Made by a program: the position numbers and the translations under genes. A DNA stretch of 64,000 bases from JALYYC01 sp039922495 (GTDB lineage Bacteria > Chloroflexota > Dormibacteria > CF-121). Below the pieces are notes generated by a model. That model was given only the letters and a program-made list of their open reading frames with translations, made no database searches and was not told where the DNA came from. Shown here piece after piece: positions 31,397-40,232 of the stretch; within the stretch, counting starts at the first letter, position 1; each line of letters opens with the position of its first letter. The stretch is from contig JBDTEO010000029.1 in assembly GCA_039922495.1 (NCBI GenBank), forward strand, positions 1 through 64,000, read 5' to 3'.

Positions 31397-32280
31397 CCAT
31401 CGCACGCATCGGGCGCGGTGACGGAGCGTACCCGGCGCTCCTGACGCAGATCTACGATCCACCGGACCATCTCTATGTCGACGGCACGATTCCTGCCGGA
31501 CCGATGATCGCCGTGGTGGGCTCACGGCGGGCGACGCCCTACGGGCTACGCACCGCCCATCAGCTTGCCCGCGAGCTCTCGAATGCCGGCGTCATCGTGG
31601 TGAGCGGGCTGGCGCGCGGGGTCGATGCGGCGGCGCATCGGGGTGCGCTCGAAGGGCGAAGCCCAACCGTCGCCGTGCTCGCGACCGGGATCGATCGCAT
31701 CTACCCACCGGAGCACGCCGACCTCGCCAGGGCGATCGCCGCGTCAGGCGCGGTCATCACCGAGGCGGAAGCTGGCACCCCTCCGCTGCCCAGCCGGTTC
31801 CCGCCACGCAATCGCATCATCAGCGGCATCAGTCTCGGGGTGGTGGTCGTCGAGGCCGCGGCGCGGAGCGGCGCCTTGATCACCGCGCGAATGGCGCTCG
31901 AGGCCGACCGCGAGGTCTTCTGCATCCCGGGAAGCATCGAGAACCCGCTTGCCGCGGGTCCGCATCGATTGCTCAAGGATGGCGCCAAATTGGTCCAATC
32001 GGTCGAGGATGTGCTGGAGGAATTTCCCGCGCTCGCGCCGGTGGCTCCCCTCGCGCGCACGCGCACGCGCGCCCCCGCGCGCGCGGATTCAGGACCGGCC
32101 GAGCCCGAGCTTGCAGCCGTTTGGGAATTGCTTGATTGGGTAGAACCGCGCCATCATGATGACCTGGCCGCCATGTTGCACCTGGAGAGCAAGGAAGTCA
32201 GCCGGCGCTTGACTTTATTGGAAATGGGCAACTATATAATCGGCGACTGCGGCTCGGTCACCCGTCGCCCACAAAACTGA
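31393..32280 (+). CDS. dprA: DNA processing protein DprA
   Basis: A 295-residue RecA loader for incoming single-stranded DNA in transformation. The Rossmann core has VGSRRATPYG and VSGLARGVDAAAHRGAL, then PSRFPPRNRIISG. The N-terminal SAM-like domain is absent, so the protein begins almost at the core. A C-terminal winged helix (about residues 240-290) follows a low-complexity Arg/Thr/Ala linker encoded by alternating CG/CA repeats. The final codons contain the topA promoter. With comM it hints at natural competence. Confidence 0.93.
   Translation: MTIARIGRGDGAYPALLTQIYDPPDHLYVDGTIPAGPMIAVVGSRRATPYGLRTAHQLARELSNAGVIVVSGLARGVDAAAHRGALEGRSPTVAVLATGIDRIYPPEHADLARAIAASGAVITEAEAGTPPLPSRFPPRNRIISGISLGVVVVEAAARSGALITARMALEADREVFCIPGSIENPLAAGPHRLLKDGAKLVQSVEDVLEEFPALAPVAPLARTRTRAPARADSGPAEPELAAVWELLDWVEPRHHDDLAAMLHLESKEVSRRLTLLEMGNYIIGDCGSVTRRPQN
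32209..32240 (+). promoter_or_regulatory. Promoter of topA inside the dprA 3' end
   Basis: TTGACT (32209-32214) and TATATA/TATAAT (32233-32240), spaced 18-20 bases, form the most sigma-70-like promoter of the window. The surrounding dprA codons are unusually AT-rich, suggesting selection for the promoter. Confidence 0.6.
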
Positions 32281-32281
32281 A

Positions 32282-34615
32282 ATGGCAAATCCCCTGATCA
32301 TTGTCGAGTCACCCGCCAAGGCCAAGACGCTTGGCCGCTTCCTGGGCGGCAAATACGATATCCGCGCCTCGATGGGCCATATTCGTGATTTGCCAAAGAG
32401 CACGCTTGGCATTGATCTTGACGACTCCTTCAAGCCGGAGTACGTCACGATCCCGGGCAAGGAAGCAACCATTCGAGACCTGAAGGCGGCCGCCAAGGGC
32501 GCCTCCGACATCCTGCTGGCTTCCGACCCCGATCGCGAAGGGGAGGCGATCGCGTGGCACCTCGCCAACGTATTGAAGCTCACGGAACCGCGCCGGATCG
32601 AACTGCATGAGATCACGCCCAGCGCGGTGGAAAAAGCGCTGCTCGCCCTGCGTCCGATCAACCAGGACCTGGTCGATGCGCAGCAAGCCCGCCGGGTCAT
32701 CGATCGCCTGGTTGGCTACAAGCTGAGCCCGCTGCTCTGGAAGAAAATCCGCAAGGGCTTAAGCGCGGGACGCGTGCAATCGGTTGCCGTGCGACTCGTC
32801 TGCGAGCGCGAGGAGGAGATCGACAAGTTCATCCCCGTCGAGTCCTGGAGCCTCGACGCGTTGCTTAACAAGCACGATCTTCCCGACCGCATCTTTGCCG
32901 CTCGCTTTATCGGCAAGCAGGGCGAGGACAAGACCGAGCTCAAGGAAGAGCCGCAGGTCCAGAAGATCATCGCGCAGCTCGAGGGCGCGGCCTATCGCGT
33001 GCTGTCGATCGATACCAAAGACACCATGCGAAACTCGCCGCCCCCCTACAAGACGAGCACGCTGCAGCAGGACGCCTCGAACCGCCTGCGGATGAAGCCC
33101 AATCGGGCCATGAGTCTCGCCCAGCAACTCTACGAAGGGATCGAGCTGGGGAACCAGGGACCGGTCGGCCTCATCAGCTACATGCGAACCGACTCCTTTC
33201 GGATTTCCGAGGAGGCGGTCAGCCAGACCCGCCGATTCCTCACGGATGAGTACGGCCCGACCTACGTCCGCCGCGATCGGGTCGAATTCAAGGCCAAGGG
33301 AACGGTCCAGGACGCCCACGAGGCGATCCGTCCGACCGATGTGACGCGCACCCCGGACTCGGTCAAAGCCTTTCTCACGCCCGATCAGCTCAAGCTGTAT
33401 CGCTTGATCTGGCAACGCTTTACGGCGAGCCAGATGTCGGCGGCACGCTTTGCGCAGACCCGTGCCGATATCGCGGGCGGCGATTACCTCTTCCGCGCAA
33501 ACGGATCGGTGCTGGTCTTCGACGGCTTCTACCGCGTGTGGGAGCGTGACACCGACAACGACGAAGAGAAGGAACTTCCGCTGCTGACGGTCGGAGAAAC
33601 GCTCGCCCTGCGCGAGCTCAAACCGGAGCAACACTTCACCCAGCCTCCGCCGCGCTACTCGGAGGCGTCGCTGATCAAGGCGCTGGAAGAGCTCGGCGTC
33701 GGCCGCCCCAGCACCTTTGCCCCAACCATCGATGTGATCCAGACCCGACACTATGTCGACCAGGCGGAACGGCGGCTCCGGCCGACCGACCTTGGCAAAA
33801 CGGTCAATGCCTGGCTGATCGAGCATTTCCCCGACATCGTCGATGCTGGCTTCACGGCTGAGATGGAGGAAGAGCTCGATGACGTCGAGGAAGGCCGGCG
33901 CCAGTGGGTCCCGATCGTGCGCGAATTCTTCAAGCCGTTCCTCAAAACGCTGACCAAGGCGGAAGCCACCGAACGGGTCAAGGTCCCGATGCGGGAAACC
34001 GGCGACGACTGCCCCCGCTGCAAGGAGGAGGGCCGGGACGGCCGCCTCGTCTATCGCATGAGCAAGATGGGCGAGTTCGTCGGCTGCTCGCTCTACCCAA
34101 CCTGCGATTACATCCAGGGCCGCGAGGGCCAGGAGAAGGCGCCGCCGCCCAAGGAAACCGGTGAGCCGTGCCCGACCTGCGGCAAGCCCCTCGTCGAGCG
34201 CAATGGCAAACGCGGGCCGTTCGTCGCCTGCTCCGGCTATCCGAAGTGCCGCTACGTCAAGCGCGAGATCAAGCCGGAGGACGTCGTTCCCGACCGGGTC
34301 TGCCCCAAGTGTGGCAAGGCCTTGCTGAACCGAACGGGTCGCTTCGGGAGTTTCATCGGTTGTTCGGGCTATCCCCAGTGCCGCTACCTCGAGGGCGGCG
34401 TCAAAACGGTGGCCCCGCCGGCGCCGAGCGAGCTGCTGCTGGACGACCCGTGCCCACGCTGTGGCAAGCCGCAGGTCATGCGCAAGGGGAAGTATGGCGA
34501 CTTCAAAAGCTGTTCCGACTACCCCGCCTGCAAGCCCGAGCGCGCGGCCAAAGCGACGACGACTCGACCGCCGCGCGGGAGTAAGGTCAAGAAGCCGACC
34601 GCGCCCGCGGCCTGA
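32282..34615 (+). CDS. topA: DNA topoisomerase I
   Basis: A 777-residue type IA topoisomerase that relaxes negative supercoils. The Toprim domain begins IIVESPAKAKTLGRFLGG and has SDPDREGEAIAWH. The catalytic tyrosine is Tyr300 in SYMRTDS. Four C-terminal zinc-ribbon repeats follow, each with paired CPxC and SxYPxC elements (the first is CPRC...YPTC), then a Lys/Arg-rich tail. The dprA-topA order is standard. Start is ATG one base after dprA. Confidence 0.97.
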   Translation: MANPLIIVESPAKAKTLGRFLGGKYDIRASMGHIRDLPKSTLGIDLDDSFKPEYVTIPGKEATIRDLKAAAKGASDILLASDPDREGEAIAWHLANVLKLTEPRRIELHEITPSAVEKALLALRPINQDLVDAQQARRVIDRLVGYKLSPLLWKKIRKGLSAGRVQSVAVRLVCEREEEIDKFIPVESWSLDALLNKHDLPDRIFAARFIGKQGEDKTELKEEPQVQKIIAQLEGAAYRVLSIDTKDTMRNSPPPYKTSTLQQDASNRLRMKPNRAMSLAQQLYEGIELGNQGPVGLISYMRTDSFRISEEAVSQTRRFLTDEYGPTYVRRDRVEFKAKGTVQDAHEAIRPTDVTRTPDSVKAFLTPDQLKLYRLIWQRFTASQMSAARFAQTRADIAGGDYLFRANGSVLVFDGFYRVWERDTDNDEEKELPLLTVGETLALRELKPEQHFTQPPPRYSEASLIKALEELGVGRPSTFAPTIDVIQTRHYVDQAERRLRPTDLGKTVNAWLIEHFPDIVDAGFTAEMEEELDDVEEGRRQWVPIVREFFKPFLKTLTKAEATERVKVPMRETGDDCPRCKEEGRDGRLVYRMSKMGEFVGCSLYPTCDYIQGREGQEKAPPPKETGEPCPTCGKPLVERNGKRGPFVACSGYPKCRYVKREIKPEDVVPDRVCPKCGKALLNRTGRFGSFIGCSGYPQCRYLEGGVKTVAPPAPSELLLDDPCPRCGKPQVMRKGKYGDFKSCSDYPACKPERAAKATTTRPPRGSKVKKPTAPAA

Positions 34616-34623
34616 GCTCAAGG

Positions 34624-34734
34624 TATACTCAGCCTGCGGATTAAACACGCCTCCTGACGGCGTGCCGGGTTGCCCTGCTGGGTCCGGCGGCTGGAGGACG
34701 GAGGCGGAAGCGTCAAACCAAGGAGGACCGTCGC
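34624..34734 (+). promoter_or_regulatory. rpsB promoter and structured leader
   Basis: TATACT (34624-34629) starts a leader of about 100 bases before rpsB, unlike the leaderless genes elsewhere. It contains a six-base-pair hairpin, CACGCC / GGCGTG (34646-34664), then GC-rich segments and AAGGAGGA as ribosome binding site. rpsB leaders are often the target of S2 feedback; this is a plausible site, not proven. Confidence 0.5.
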
Positions 34735-35571
34735 ATGCCACTCGTCACGCTCAAGCAGCTGCTCGAGGCTGGTGTCCACTTCGGCCACCAGACCAGCCGC
34801 TGGAATCCCAAGATGAAGCGGTACATCTTCACCGCCCGCAACGGGATCCACATCATCGATCTCCAACAGACGGTCAAGCTGTTAGACGACGCCTCGACCT
34901 GGGTGAAGGACGTCGTCGGCACGGGGCGGACCGTCCTCTTCGTCGGCACCAAGAAACAGGCCCAGGAGTCGATCGAGCTGGAGGCTCGGCGCTCGGGCAT
35001 GCCCTTCGTCAACCACCGCTGGATGGGTGGCATGCTGACCAACTTCACGGTGATGCGACGCCAGATCGATCGCCTCAACAGTTTGCGGGCGATCCGCAAT
35101 GACGGCGGCTTCACCGGGAGCAAGAAGGCGATCACCCAGCTGGAGGAGGAGTATCAGCGTCTCGAGCGCTTCTTCGGCGGGATGTCCGACATGAAACGGC
35201 TGCCGGGGGCGGTCTATGTCGTGGATCCCCGTAAGGAGCACATCGCGGTCACCGAGGCCCGCAAGCTCGGGATCCCCCTGGTCGCGATCACCGACTCCAA
35301 CTGCGACCCCGACGAGATCGACCATGTCATTCCGGGAAACGACGACGCGATCCGCGCCGTCAAGTTGATCACCTCGAAGATCGCCGACGCGGCGATCGAG
35401 GCTCGCCAGCTGATCAGCCCCGATGAGCTGACCGCCGCGCCTGAGGTGCCGGTCACGGAGTTCGAATTCGCCGAGGACGAGGAAGAGGAGGAAGAGAAGG
35501 GCCTGGCCGGCATGCCCACCATCGACGAAGCGGAGTTCTACGAGGACGAAGCCCTGGACGACGAGAAATAG
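34735..35571 (+). CDS. rpsB: 30S ribosomal protein S2
   Basis: A 278-residue ribosomal protein. LEAGVHFGHQTSRWNPKM and FVNHRWMGGMLTNF are classic S2 motifs. The C-terminal about 40 residues form a strongly acidic tail (DEEEEEEK, then EDEALDDE), an extension not found in E. coli S2. AAGGAGGA gives a strong start. It is adjacent to tsf without a gap. Confidence 0.97.
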   Translation: MPLVTLKQLLEAGVHFGHQTSRWNPKMKRYIFTARNGIHIIDLQQTVKLLDDASTWVKDVVGTGRTVLFVGTKKQAQESIELEARRSGMPFVNHRWMGGMLTNFTVMRRQIDRLNSLRAIRNDGGFTGSKKAITQLEEEYQRLERFFGGMSDMKRLPGAVYVVDPRKEHIAVTEARKLGIPLVAITDSNCDPDEIDHVIPGNDDAIRAVKLITSKIADAAIEARQLISPDELTAAPEVPVTEFEFAEDEEEEEEKGLAGMPTIDEAEFYEDEALDDEK

Positions 35572-36171
35572 ATGGCGATTCAAGCCGATCAAGTCAAGGC
35601 GCTTCGGGAAGCGACTGGCGCGGGCATGATGGACTGCAAGCGCGCCCTGGAAGAGTGCAGCGGCGACTTCGAGAAGGCGAAGGACTGGCTGCGCCAGAAA
35701 GGGATTGCCAAGGCCGGCGCCAAATCGACGCGCGTGGCCGCGCAGGGCATCATCGCCACCTACGTCCACCACAATCACCAGCTCGGCGTCCTCCTGGAGT
35801 TGAATAGCGAGAGCGACTTCGTCGCGCGCAATGACGAGTTTCGACACCTCGCCCATGAGATCGCGTTGCACGTCGCCGCCGCCGAGCCGAAGTATCTGCG
35901 GCGCGAGGACATCCCCGCCGAGGTCGTGGACCGCGAACGGAAGATCTTCGAAGCGCAGGCCAATGACGCCAAGAAGCCGCCGGCGGTGATGGAGAAGATC
36001 GTGCAGGGCAAATTGAACGATTTCTACAAGCGCGAGGTGCTGCTGGACCAGGTCTGGGCGAAAGATGACAAGAAGACGATCGAGCAACTCCTTAAAGAGA
36101 GCATCGCCAAGCTCGGCGAGAACATAACCATTTCCCGCTTCGCCCGTTTCAAAGTGGGAGAAGCAAGCTAA
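35572..36171 (+). CDS. tsf: Elongation factor Ts
   Basis: Exchanges GDP on EF-Tu. A 199-residue short form, with the TDV-type N-terminal motif in VKALREATGAGMMDCKRALEEC, the core LLELNSESDFVARNDEF and the C-terminal module. It lacks the second core copy and coiled-coil insert of E. coli EF-Ts (283 residues), as in Thermus and relatives. ATG directly follows the rpsB stop. rpsB-tsf-pyrH-frr is the universal order. Confidence 0.96.
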   Translation: MAIQADQVKALREATGAGMMDCKRALEECSGDFEKAKDWLRQKGIAKAGAKSTRVAAQGIIATYVHHNHQLGVLLELNSESDFVARNDEFRHLAHEIALHVAAAEPKYLRREDIPAEVVDRERKIFEAQANDAKKPPAVMEKIVQGKLNDFYKREVLLDQVWAKDDKKTIEQLLKESIAKLGENITISRFARFKVGEAS

Positions 36172-36176
36172 CTCGA

Positions 36177-36914
36177 GTGATCAAGCCGTCCGCGGCGCCC
36201 CGATACAAGCGTGTGCTCCTCAAGCTTGGCGGAGAAGCGCTTGCCGCTGAGGGAACGTTTGGCATCGATCCCGGCGTCGTGCACGGCATCGCGGAGGAAA
36301 TTGTTCAGGTCAAGCGGGCGTATGGAACGCAGTTCGCCATCGTGGTCGGCGGCGGCAACATCATCCGCGGCGACGCCGCGAGCAAGCGCGGCATGGACCG
36401 GGTCACGGCCGACTACATGGGGATGCTGGGGACGGTGATCAACGCGCTCGCCTTGCAAGATGCGCTCGAGAACATCGGCCAGCCGACGCGGGTGCAGACG
36501 GCGATCAGCATGCATCAGATCGCCGAACCCTACATCCGTCGCCGGGCAGTACGCCATCTCGAGAAGGACCGGGTCGTCATCCTCGCGGCCGGCAGCGGTA
36601 ACCCCTATTTCAGCACGGATACGACGGCCGCCTTGCGCGCGGTCGAGATCGAGGCCGAGGTGGTGTTGAAGGCCACCAAGGTCGATGGGATCTACAACAC
36701 GGACCCGAAGAAGGACCCGAAGGCGAAGCGATTCACGCATCTCAATTACCTCGACCTGATCAACAAGGATCTGCGCGTGATGGACCACACGGCCGTGACC
36801 CTCTGTCGAGAAAACAAGATTCCGATCATCGTCTTCGACCACTCGCAGGAAGGCAGCATCGAAAGCGCCGTGCTCGGAAAGTCGATCGGGACCTGGGTGG
36901 GAGACGACGAGTGA
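36177..36914 (+). CDS. pyrH: UMP kinase
   Basis: Phosphorylates UMP to UDP; hexameric amino-acid-kinase fold. The 245-residue protein has KRVLLKLGGEAL, VVGGGNIIRG, ADYMGMLGTVINALAL and ATKVDGIYNTDPKKDP. The GTG start is preceded by GGGAGAAG about 15 bases before. It overlaps frr through GTGA. Confidence 0.97.
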   Translation: MIKPSAAPRYKRVLLKLGGEALAAEGTFGIDPGVVHGIAEEIVQVKRAYGTQFAIVVGGGNIIRGDAASKRGMDRVTADYMGMLGTVINALALQDALENIGQPTRVQTAISMHQIAEPYIRRRAVRHLEKDRVVILAAGSGNPYFSTDTTAALRAVEIEAEVVLKATKVDGIYNTDPKKDPKAKRFTHLNYLDLINKDLRVMDHTAVTLCRENKIPIIVFDHSQEGSIESAVLGKSIGTWVGDDE

Positions 36915-37468
36915 TCGAGGAGAACATCCGTGAGGCCGAGTCCAAGATGCAAAAGACCATCGATGCCCTCGCCAAGGAGGTCCTCACCATTCGGACCGGC
37001 CGGGCCAGCGCGTCCCTGGTGGACCACTTGCAGGTGGAGTACTACGGGAATCCCACGCCGCTCAATCAGCTGGCGACCATCACCGTGCCCGAGGCACGCC
37101 TGATCCTGATCCAGCCCTGGGATCGGACGGTGATCGCGGCAGTGGAGAAAGCGATTCAGAAGTCCGAGCTGGGCCTCAACCCCGGCAATGACGGCCAGTT
37201 GATCCGGGTGCCGATCCCGCCGCTCAATGAGGAGCGCCGGCGGGAGTACGCGAAGCTGGTCAAGCGATATGCCGAAGGGGCGCATGTCGCCATCCGCAAC
37301 ATCCGGCGGGAACAGATGGACCGGATCAAGGCGCTGGAGAAGGATAAGAAGGTCTCGGCCGACGAAGCGAGACGGGGCAGCGAGCAGTTACAGAAGGTCG
37401 CTGATCGGCATATCGCTCGGGTGGACGAGGTGGCCGCCCGCAAAGAAGCCGAGATCATGGAAGTGTAA
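36911..37468 (+). CDS. frr: Ribosome recycling factor
   Basis: A 185-residue two-domain tRNA-mimic that splits post-termination ribosomes with EF-G. KTIDALAKEVLTIRTGRASASL and the VEYYGNPTPLNQLA block are diagnostic; the three-helix arm is complete. GTG start inside the pyrH stop (GTGA). uppS follows after ten bases. Confidence 0.97.
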   Translation: MIEENIREAESKMQKTIDALAKEVLTIRTGRASASLVDHLQVEYYGNPTPLNQLATITVPEARLILIQPWDRTVIAAVEKAIQKSELGLNPGNDGQLIRVPIPPLNEERRREYAKLVKRYAEGAHVAIRNIRREQMDRIKALEKDKKVSADEARRGSEQLQKVADRHIARVDEVAARKEAEIMEV

Positions 37469-37478
37469 GCAGGCCACT

Positions 37479-38207
37479 GTGAGCCCGCTGCCGCCCCCCG
37501 AACACGTCGCAATCATCATGGACGGCAACAGTCGCTGGGCCCGCGAGCGCTTCTTGCCTCGCGTGATGGGCCACAAGGCCGGGATCGAGTCGATCCGGCG
37601 CGTGGCCGAGGCCGCCGACCGCCGCGGCATCCGCGTCCTCACCGTCTATGCCTTCTCGACCGAGAACTGGTCGCGCCCGCGCGACGAGGTCGACGCACTG
37701 ATGACGCTCTTTTCCGAAAGTATCCGGCGGGAGGTGGATGAGCTGGCGCGCCGTAAAATCGAGCTCCGTTTCTCGGGCCGGCTGCACGAGTTGAGCATCA
37801 CCTTGCAGGAACAGATCGTCCATGCCAACGAGCGGACACGTATCGGGGCGCGGGCAGTGTTGAACATTGCCATCAACTATGGCGGGCGGGGTGAGATCAT
37901 CGACGCGATCCGCGAGCTCGCCGCCCAGGGGACCGATCTAACCAGCCTCGATGAACGGGCGGTGTCGGAGCATCTCTACACGCGGGGCCTTCCAGACCCG
38001 GACCTGGTGATCCGAACGGCCGGCGAGATGCGGCTCAGCAACTTCCTGTTGTGGCAGGCCGCCTACTCCGAGTTTTACAGCACGGCGACGCTGTGGCCGG
38101 ACTTCGGGGAGGACGACCTCGATGAGGCGCTCGCCTCCTACCAGCGGCGGGTCCGTCGCTTTGGCTCGCGTCCGGAGGAGGTCACCAATCGAGGTCGCAA
38201 AGGCTGA
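37479..38207 (+). CDS. uppS: Undecaprenyl diphosphate synthase
   Basis: Cis-prenyltransferase that builds the C55 lipid carrier for peptidoglycan. 242 residues. Catalytic Asp15 in VAIIMDGNSRWA, the RVMGHKAGIESIRR motif, STENWSRP, and GGRGEIIDAIREL and DLVIRTAGEMRLSNFLLWQ near the end are intact. GTG start. It opens the lipid/isoprenoid run uppS-cdsA-dxr-rseP-ispG. Confidence 0.96.
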   Translation: MSPLPPPEHVAIIMDGNSRWARERFLPRVMGHKAGIESIRRVAEAADRRGIRVLTVYAFSTENWSRPRDEVDALMTLFSESIRREVDELARRKIELRFSGRLHELSITLQEQIVHANERTRIGARAVLNIAINYGGRGEIIDAIRELAAQGTDLTSLDERAVSEHLYTRGLPDPDLVIRTAGEMRLSNFLLWQAAYSEFYSTATLWPDFGEDDLDEALASYQRRVRRFGSRPEEVTNRGRKG

Positions 38208-38247
38208 AGCCAGCGAACCGCGGCTGAATCGACCCGGCCGCTCCAAC

Positions 38248-39054
38248 ATGATGGCCCGAATCGCCGCGGCCGCGTGCCTGATCGGGTTGGTGCTCGCCAT
38301 GCTGATCGCCGGTTCGTTCTGGGTCTATCTCGGCGCCGGCATCATCCTCTTCGCGGCGGTCATCGAATACTGGCAACTGACCCGGGCAATGAACGTCCCG
38401 GCCCCCCTCTGGCTGCTGCTGCCGCTCAGCTTTGCCTTGCTGCTCCACGACCGCCTGCCGGCGTGGGCCAGCCTGACGTTTCTGCTGGCGGCGGCGACCG
38501 TGCTCGGGTTGAGCACCCAGGTCTTCGTCAAGGACTGGCGGCTCAGCCTGACGCGTTGGGCGGTGGCCGTCGGTGGAAGCCTCTACCTCGGATACCTCCT
38601 CAGCTTTTACCTTGCCCTATATTTCCTGCACCGCCCCGACCCCAACCATCTCGGGTTCGGCTACGTCATCGCGGTGTTCGGCAGTATCTGGGTTGGCGAC
38701 ACCGTCGCGATGATCGCGGGCATCCGGATCGGCCGGCACCCGTTCTTTCCGCGGATCAGCCCGCGCAAGACGGTCGAAGGCGCGGTCGCGGAGTTGCTCG
38801 CCACCAGCCTTTTCTTCGGCCTGGCGGGGCCCGTGTTGAACATCGGCTTTCCCCACAGCGTGATCCTGGGGGCCCTGATCGGGATCTTTGCCGAGATCGG
38901 GGACCTGGTTGAGTCGCAGATCAAACGCAGCGCCGGGGTCAAGGACGCCAGCCAGCTCATCCCCGGTCACGGCGGCGTCCTGGACCGGATCGATTCCCTT
39001 CTGCTCGTCGGAGTGGTCGTGTACTATTACGTCACCTTTTTGCACCTCGGCTAA
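38248..39054 (+). CDS. cdsA: Phosphatidate cytidylyltransferase
   Basis: Makes CDP-diacylglycerol for phospholipid synthesis. A 268-residue polytopic membrane protein with about seven hydrophobic helices. The family signature is spread over VGDTVAMIAGIRIGRHPF and the helix ending GHGGVLDRIDSLLL. The start at the Met-Met pair leaves a 40-base gap after uppS; an earlier in-frame start would overlap uppS by 86 bases. dxr follows 11 bases later. Confidence 0.94.
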   Translation: MMARIAAAACLIGLVLAMLIAGSFWVYLGAGIILFAAVIEYWQLTRAMNVPAPLWLLLPLSFALLLHDRLPAWASLTFLLAAATVLGLSTQVFVKDWRLSLTRWAVAVGGSLYLGYLLSFYLALYFLHRPDPNHLGFGYVIAVFGSIWVGDTVAMIAGIRIGRHPFFPRISPRKTVEGAVAELLATSLFFGLAGPVLNIGFPHSVILGALIGIFAEIGDLVESQIKRSAGVKDASQLIPGHGGVLDRIDSLLLVGVVVYYYVTFLHLG

Positions 39055-39065
39055 GCCGGTCCCTA

Positions 39066-40232
39066 ATGAGTCCAGCCCCCCATTCACCTAAGCGTCTTGC
39101 TCTGCTCGGCGCCACCGGGTCGATCGGCCGGCAGGTGTGCGACCTCGTTGCGCGATACCCGGAACGGTTCCAACTGCGACTCGCGGTCGCCGGACACGAT
39201 GCCGCCGGCCTCGACGCGATTGCCGGCCGCCATCCCGGGGTGCGCACCATCCTGGCAGACGTTGGTGGCCCGAAGGCTGCTTCCGCGGCGAAAGCGATCG
39301 AGGCGGCGGTGCAGGATCCGGAGGTCGATCTGGTCGTCGTGGCCACCGCGGGCAGCGCCGGCCTGGGCCCGAGCCTGGCCGCCCTCGAGGCCGGTAAGGA
39401 TCTCGCGCTGGCAACCAAGGAAGTCCTGGTGATGGCGGGGGAGCTGGTCCGCGAGCGGATGCGACGCTCCGGGTCGCAGCTGCTGCCCGTCGACAGCGAG
39501 CACAGCGCAATCTGGCAGTGCCTCTGGGGCGAGCAGCGTGCGGCGGCGCGCAAGCTGATCCTCACCGGCTCCGGTGGTCCCTTCCTGCGCCGTCCGGTGG
39601 AAACCCTCGAGAGCGTGACCGTCAGCGAGGCGCTGGCGCACCCCCGCTGGCGGATGGGGCCGAAGATCACGGTCGACTCCGCCACGATGATGAACAAAGG
39701 CCTCGAGATCATCGAAGCCCACTACCTCTTCGAGATGCCCCTTGACGACATCGAGGTGGTGATCCACCCGCAGAGCGTGGTGCATTCCATGGTCCAGTTC
39801 ATCGACGGGAGCATCAAGGCGCAGCTCGGTGTGCCGGACATGCACCTCCCGATCGCGATTGCGCTGGCGTATCCGGAGCGGCTCGCAGACGTTGCCGAAG
39901 CTCCCGACCTGACCGCCATCGGCCGGCTCGAGTTCGAGCCGGTGGACGAGGCCCGGTACCCGGCGATCGCGCTGGCGCGTGCGGCTGGCGCGGCAGGCGG
40001 GACGGCGCCAGCGATCCTGAACGCGGCGAATGAAGTGGCCGTGGAGCTTTTCCTCAAGGGCCGCCTGCGCTTCGTCGATATCATTCCGGCGGTTCGATCC
40101 TGTGTCGACGCCGCTGCCGTTGACCATGCGGTTTCGCTCCAGGCGATCATGGCGGCGGATGCGCGGGCCCGGATCTACGTCCGGGAATGGCGGCCCGACG
40201 TCAGCAGGCACCGCAGCAAGCGGCCTGCATGA
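39066..40232 (+). CDS. dxr: 1-deoxy-D-xylulose 5-phosphate reductoisomerase
   Basis: Second enzyme of the MEP isoprenoid pathway. 388 residues. NADPH site ATGSIGRQ near the N-terminus, active-site motifs LLPVDSEHSAIWQ, GSGGPFLRR and the metal-binding KITVDSATMMNKGLEIIEAHYLF with the flexible loop PQSVVHSMVQF. The C-terminal domain ends near HAVSLQAIMAADARAR. It precedes rseP (ATGA overlap), a frequent dxr-rseP pairing. Confidence 0.97.
   Translation: MSPAPHSPKRLALLGATGSIGRQVCDLVARYPERFQLRLAVAGHDAAGLDAIAGRHPGVRTILADVGGPKAASAAKAIEAAVQDPEVDLVVVATAGSAGLGPSLAALEAGKDLALATKEVLVMAGELVRERMRRSGSQLLPVDSEHSAIWQCLWGEQRAAARKLILTGSGGPFLRRPVETLESVTVSEALAHPRWRMGPKITVDSATMMNKGLEIIEAHYLFEMPLDDIEVVIHPQSVVHSMVQFIDGSIKAQLGVPDMHLPIAIALAYPERLADVAEAPDLTAIGRLEFEPVDEARYPAIALARAAGAAGGTAPAILNAANEVAVELFLKGRLRFVDIIPAVRSCVDAAAVDHAVSLQAIMAADARARIYVREWRPDVSRHRSKRPA

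Noticed and set aside
32040..32100. Alternating CG/CA run in dprA considered as a recombination or Z-DNA site
   Set aside because: It codes the Arg/Thr/Ala linker before the winged helix. A structural role is possible, but nothing else supports it.
32759..34741. 660-residue minus-strand open frame
   Set aside because: Antisense to topA; no domain or motif is visible.
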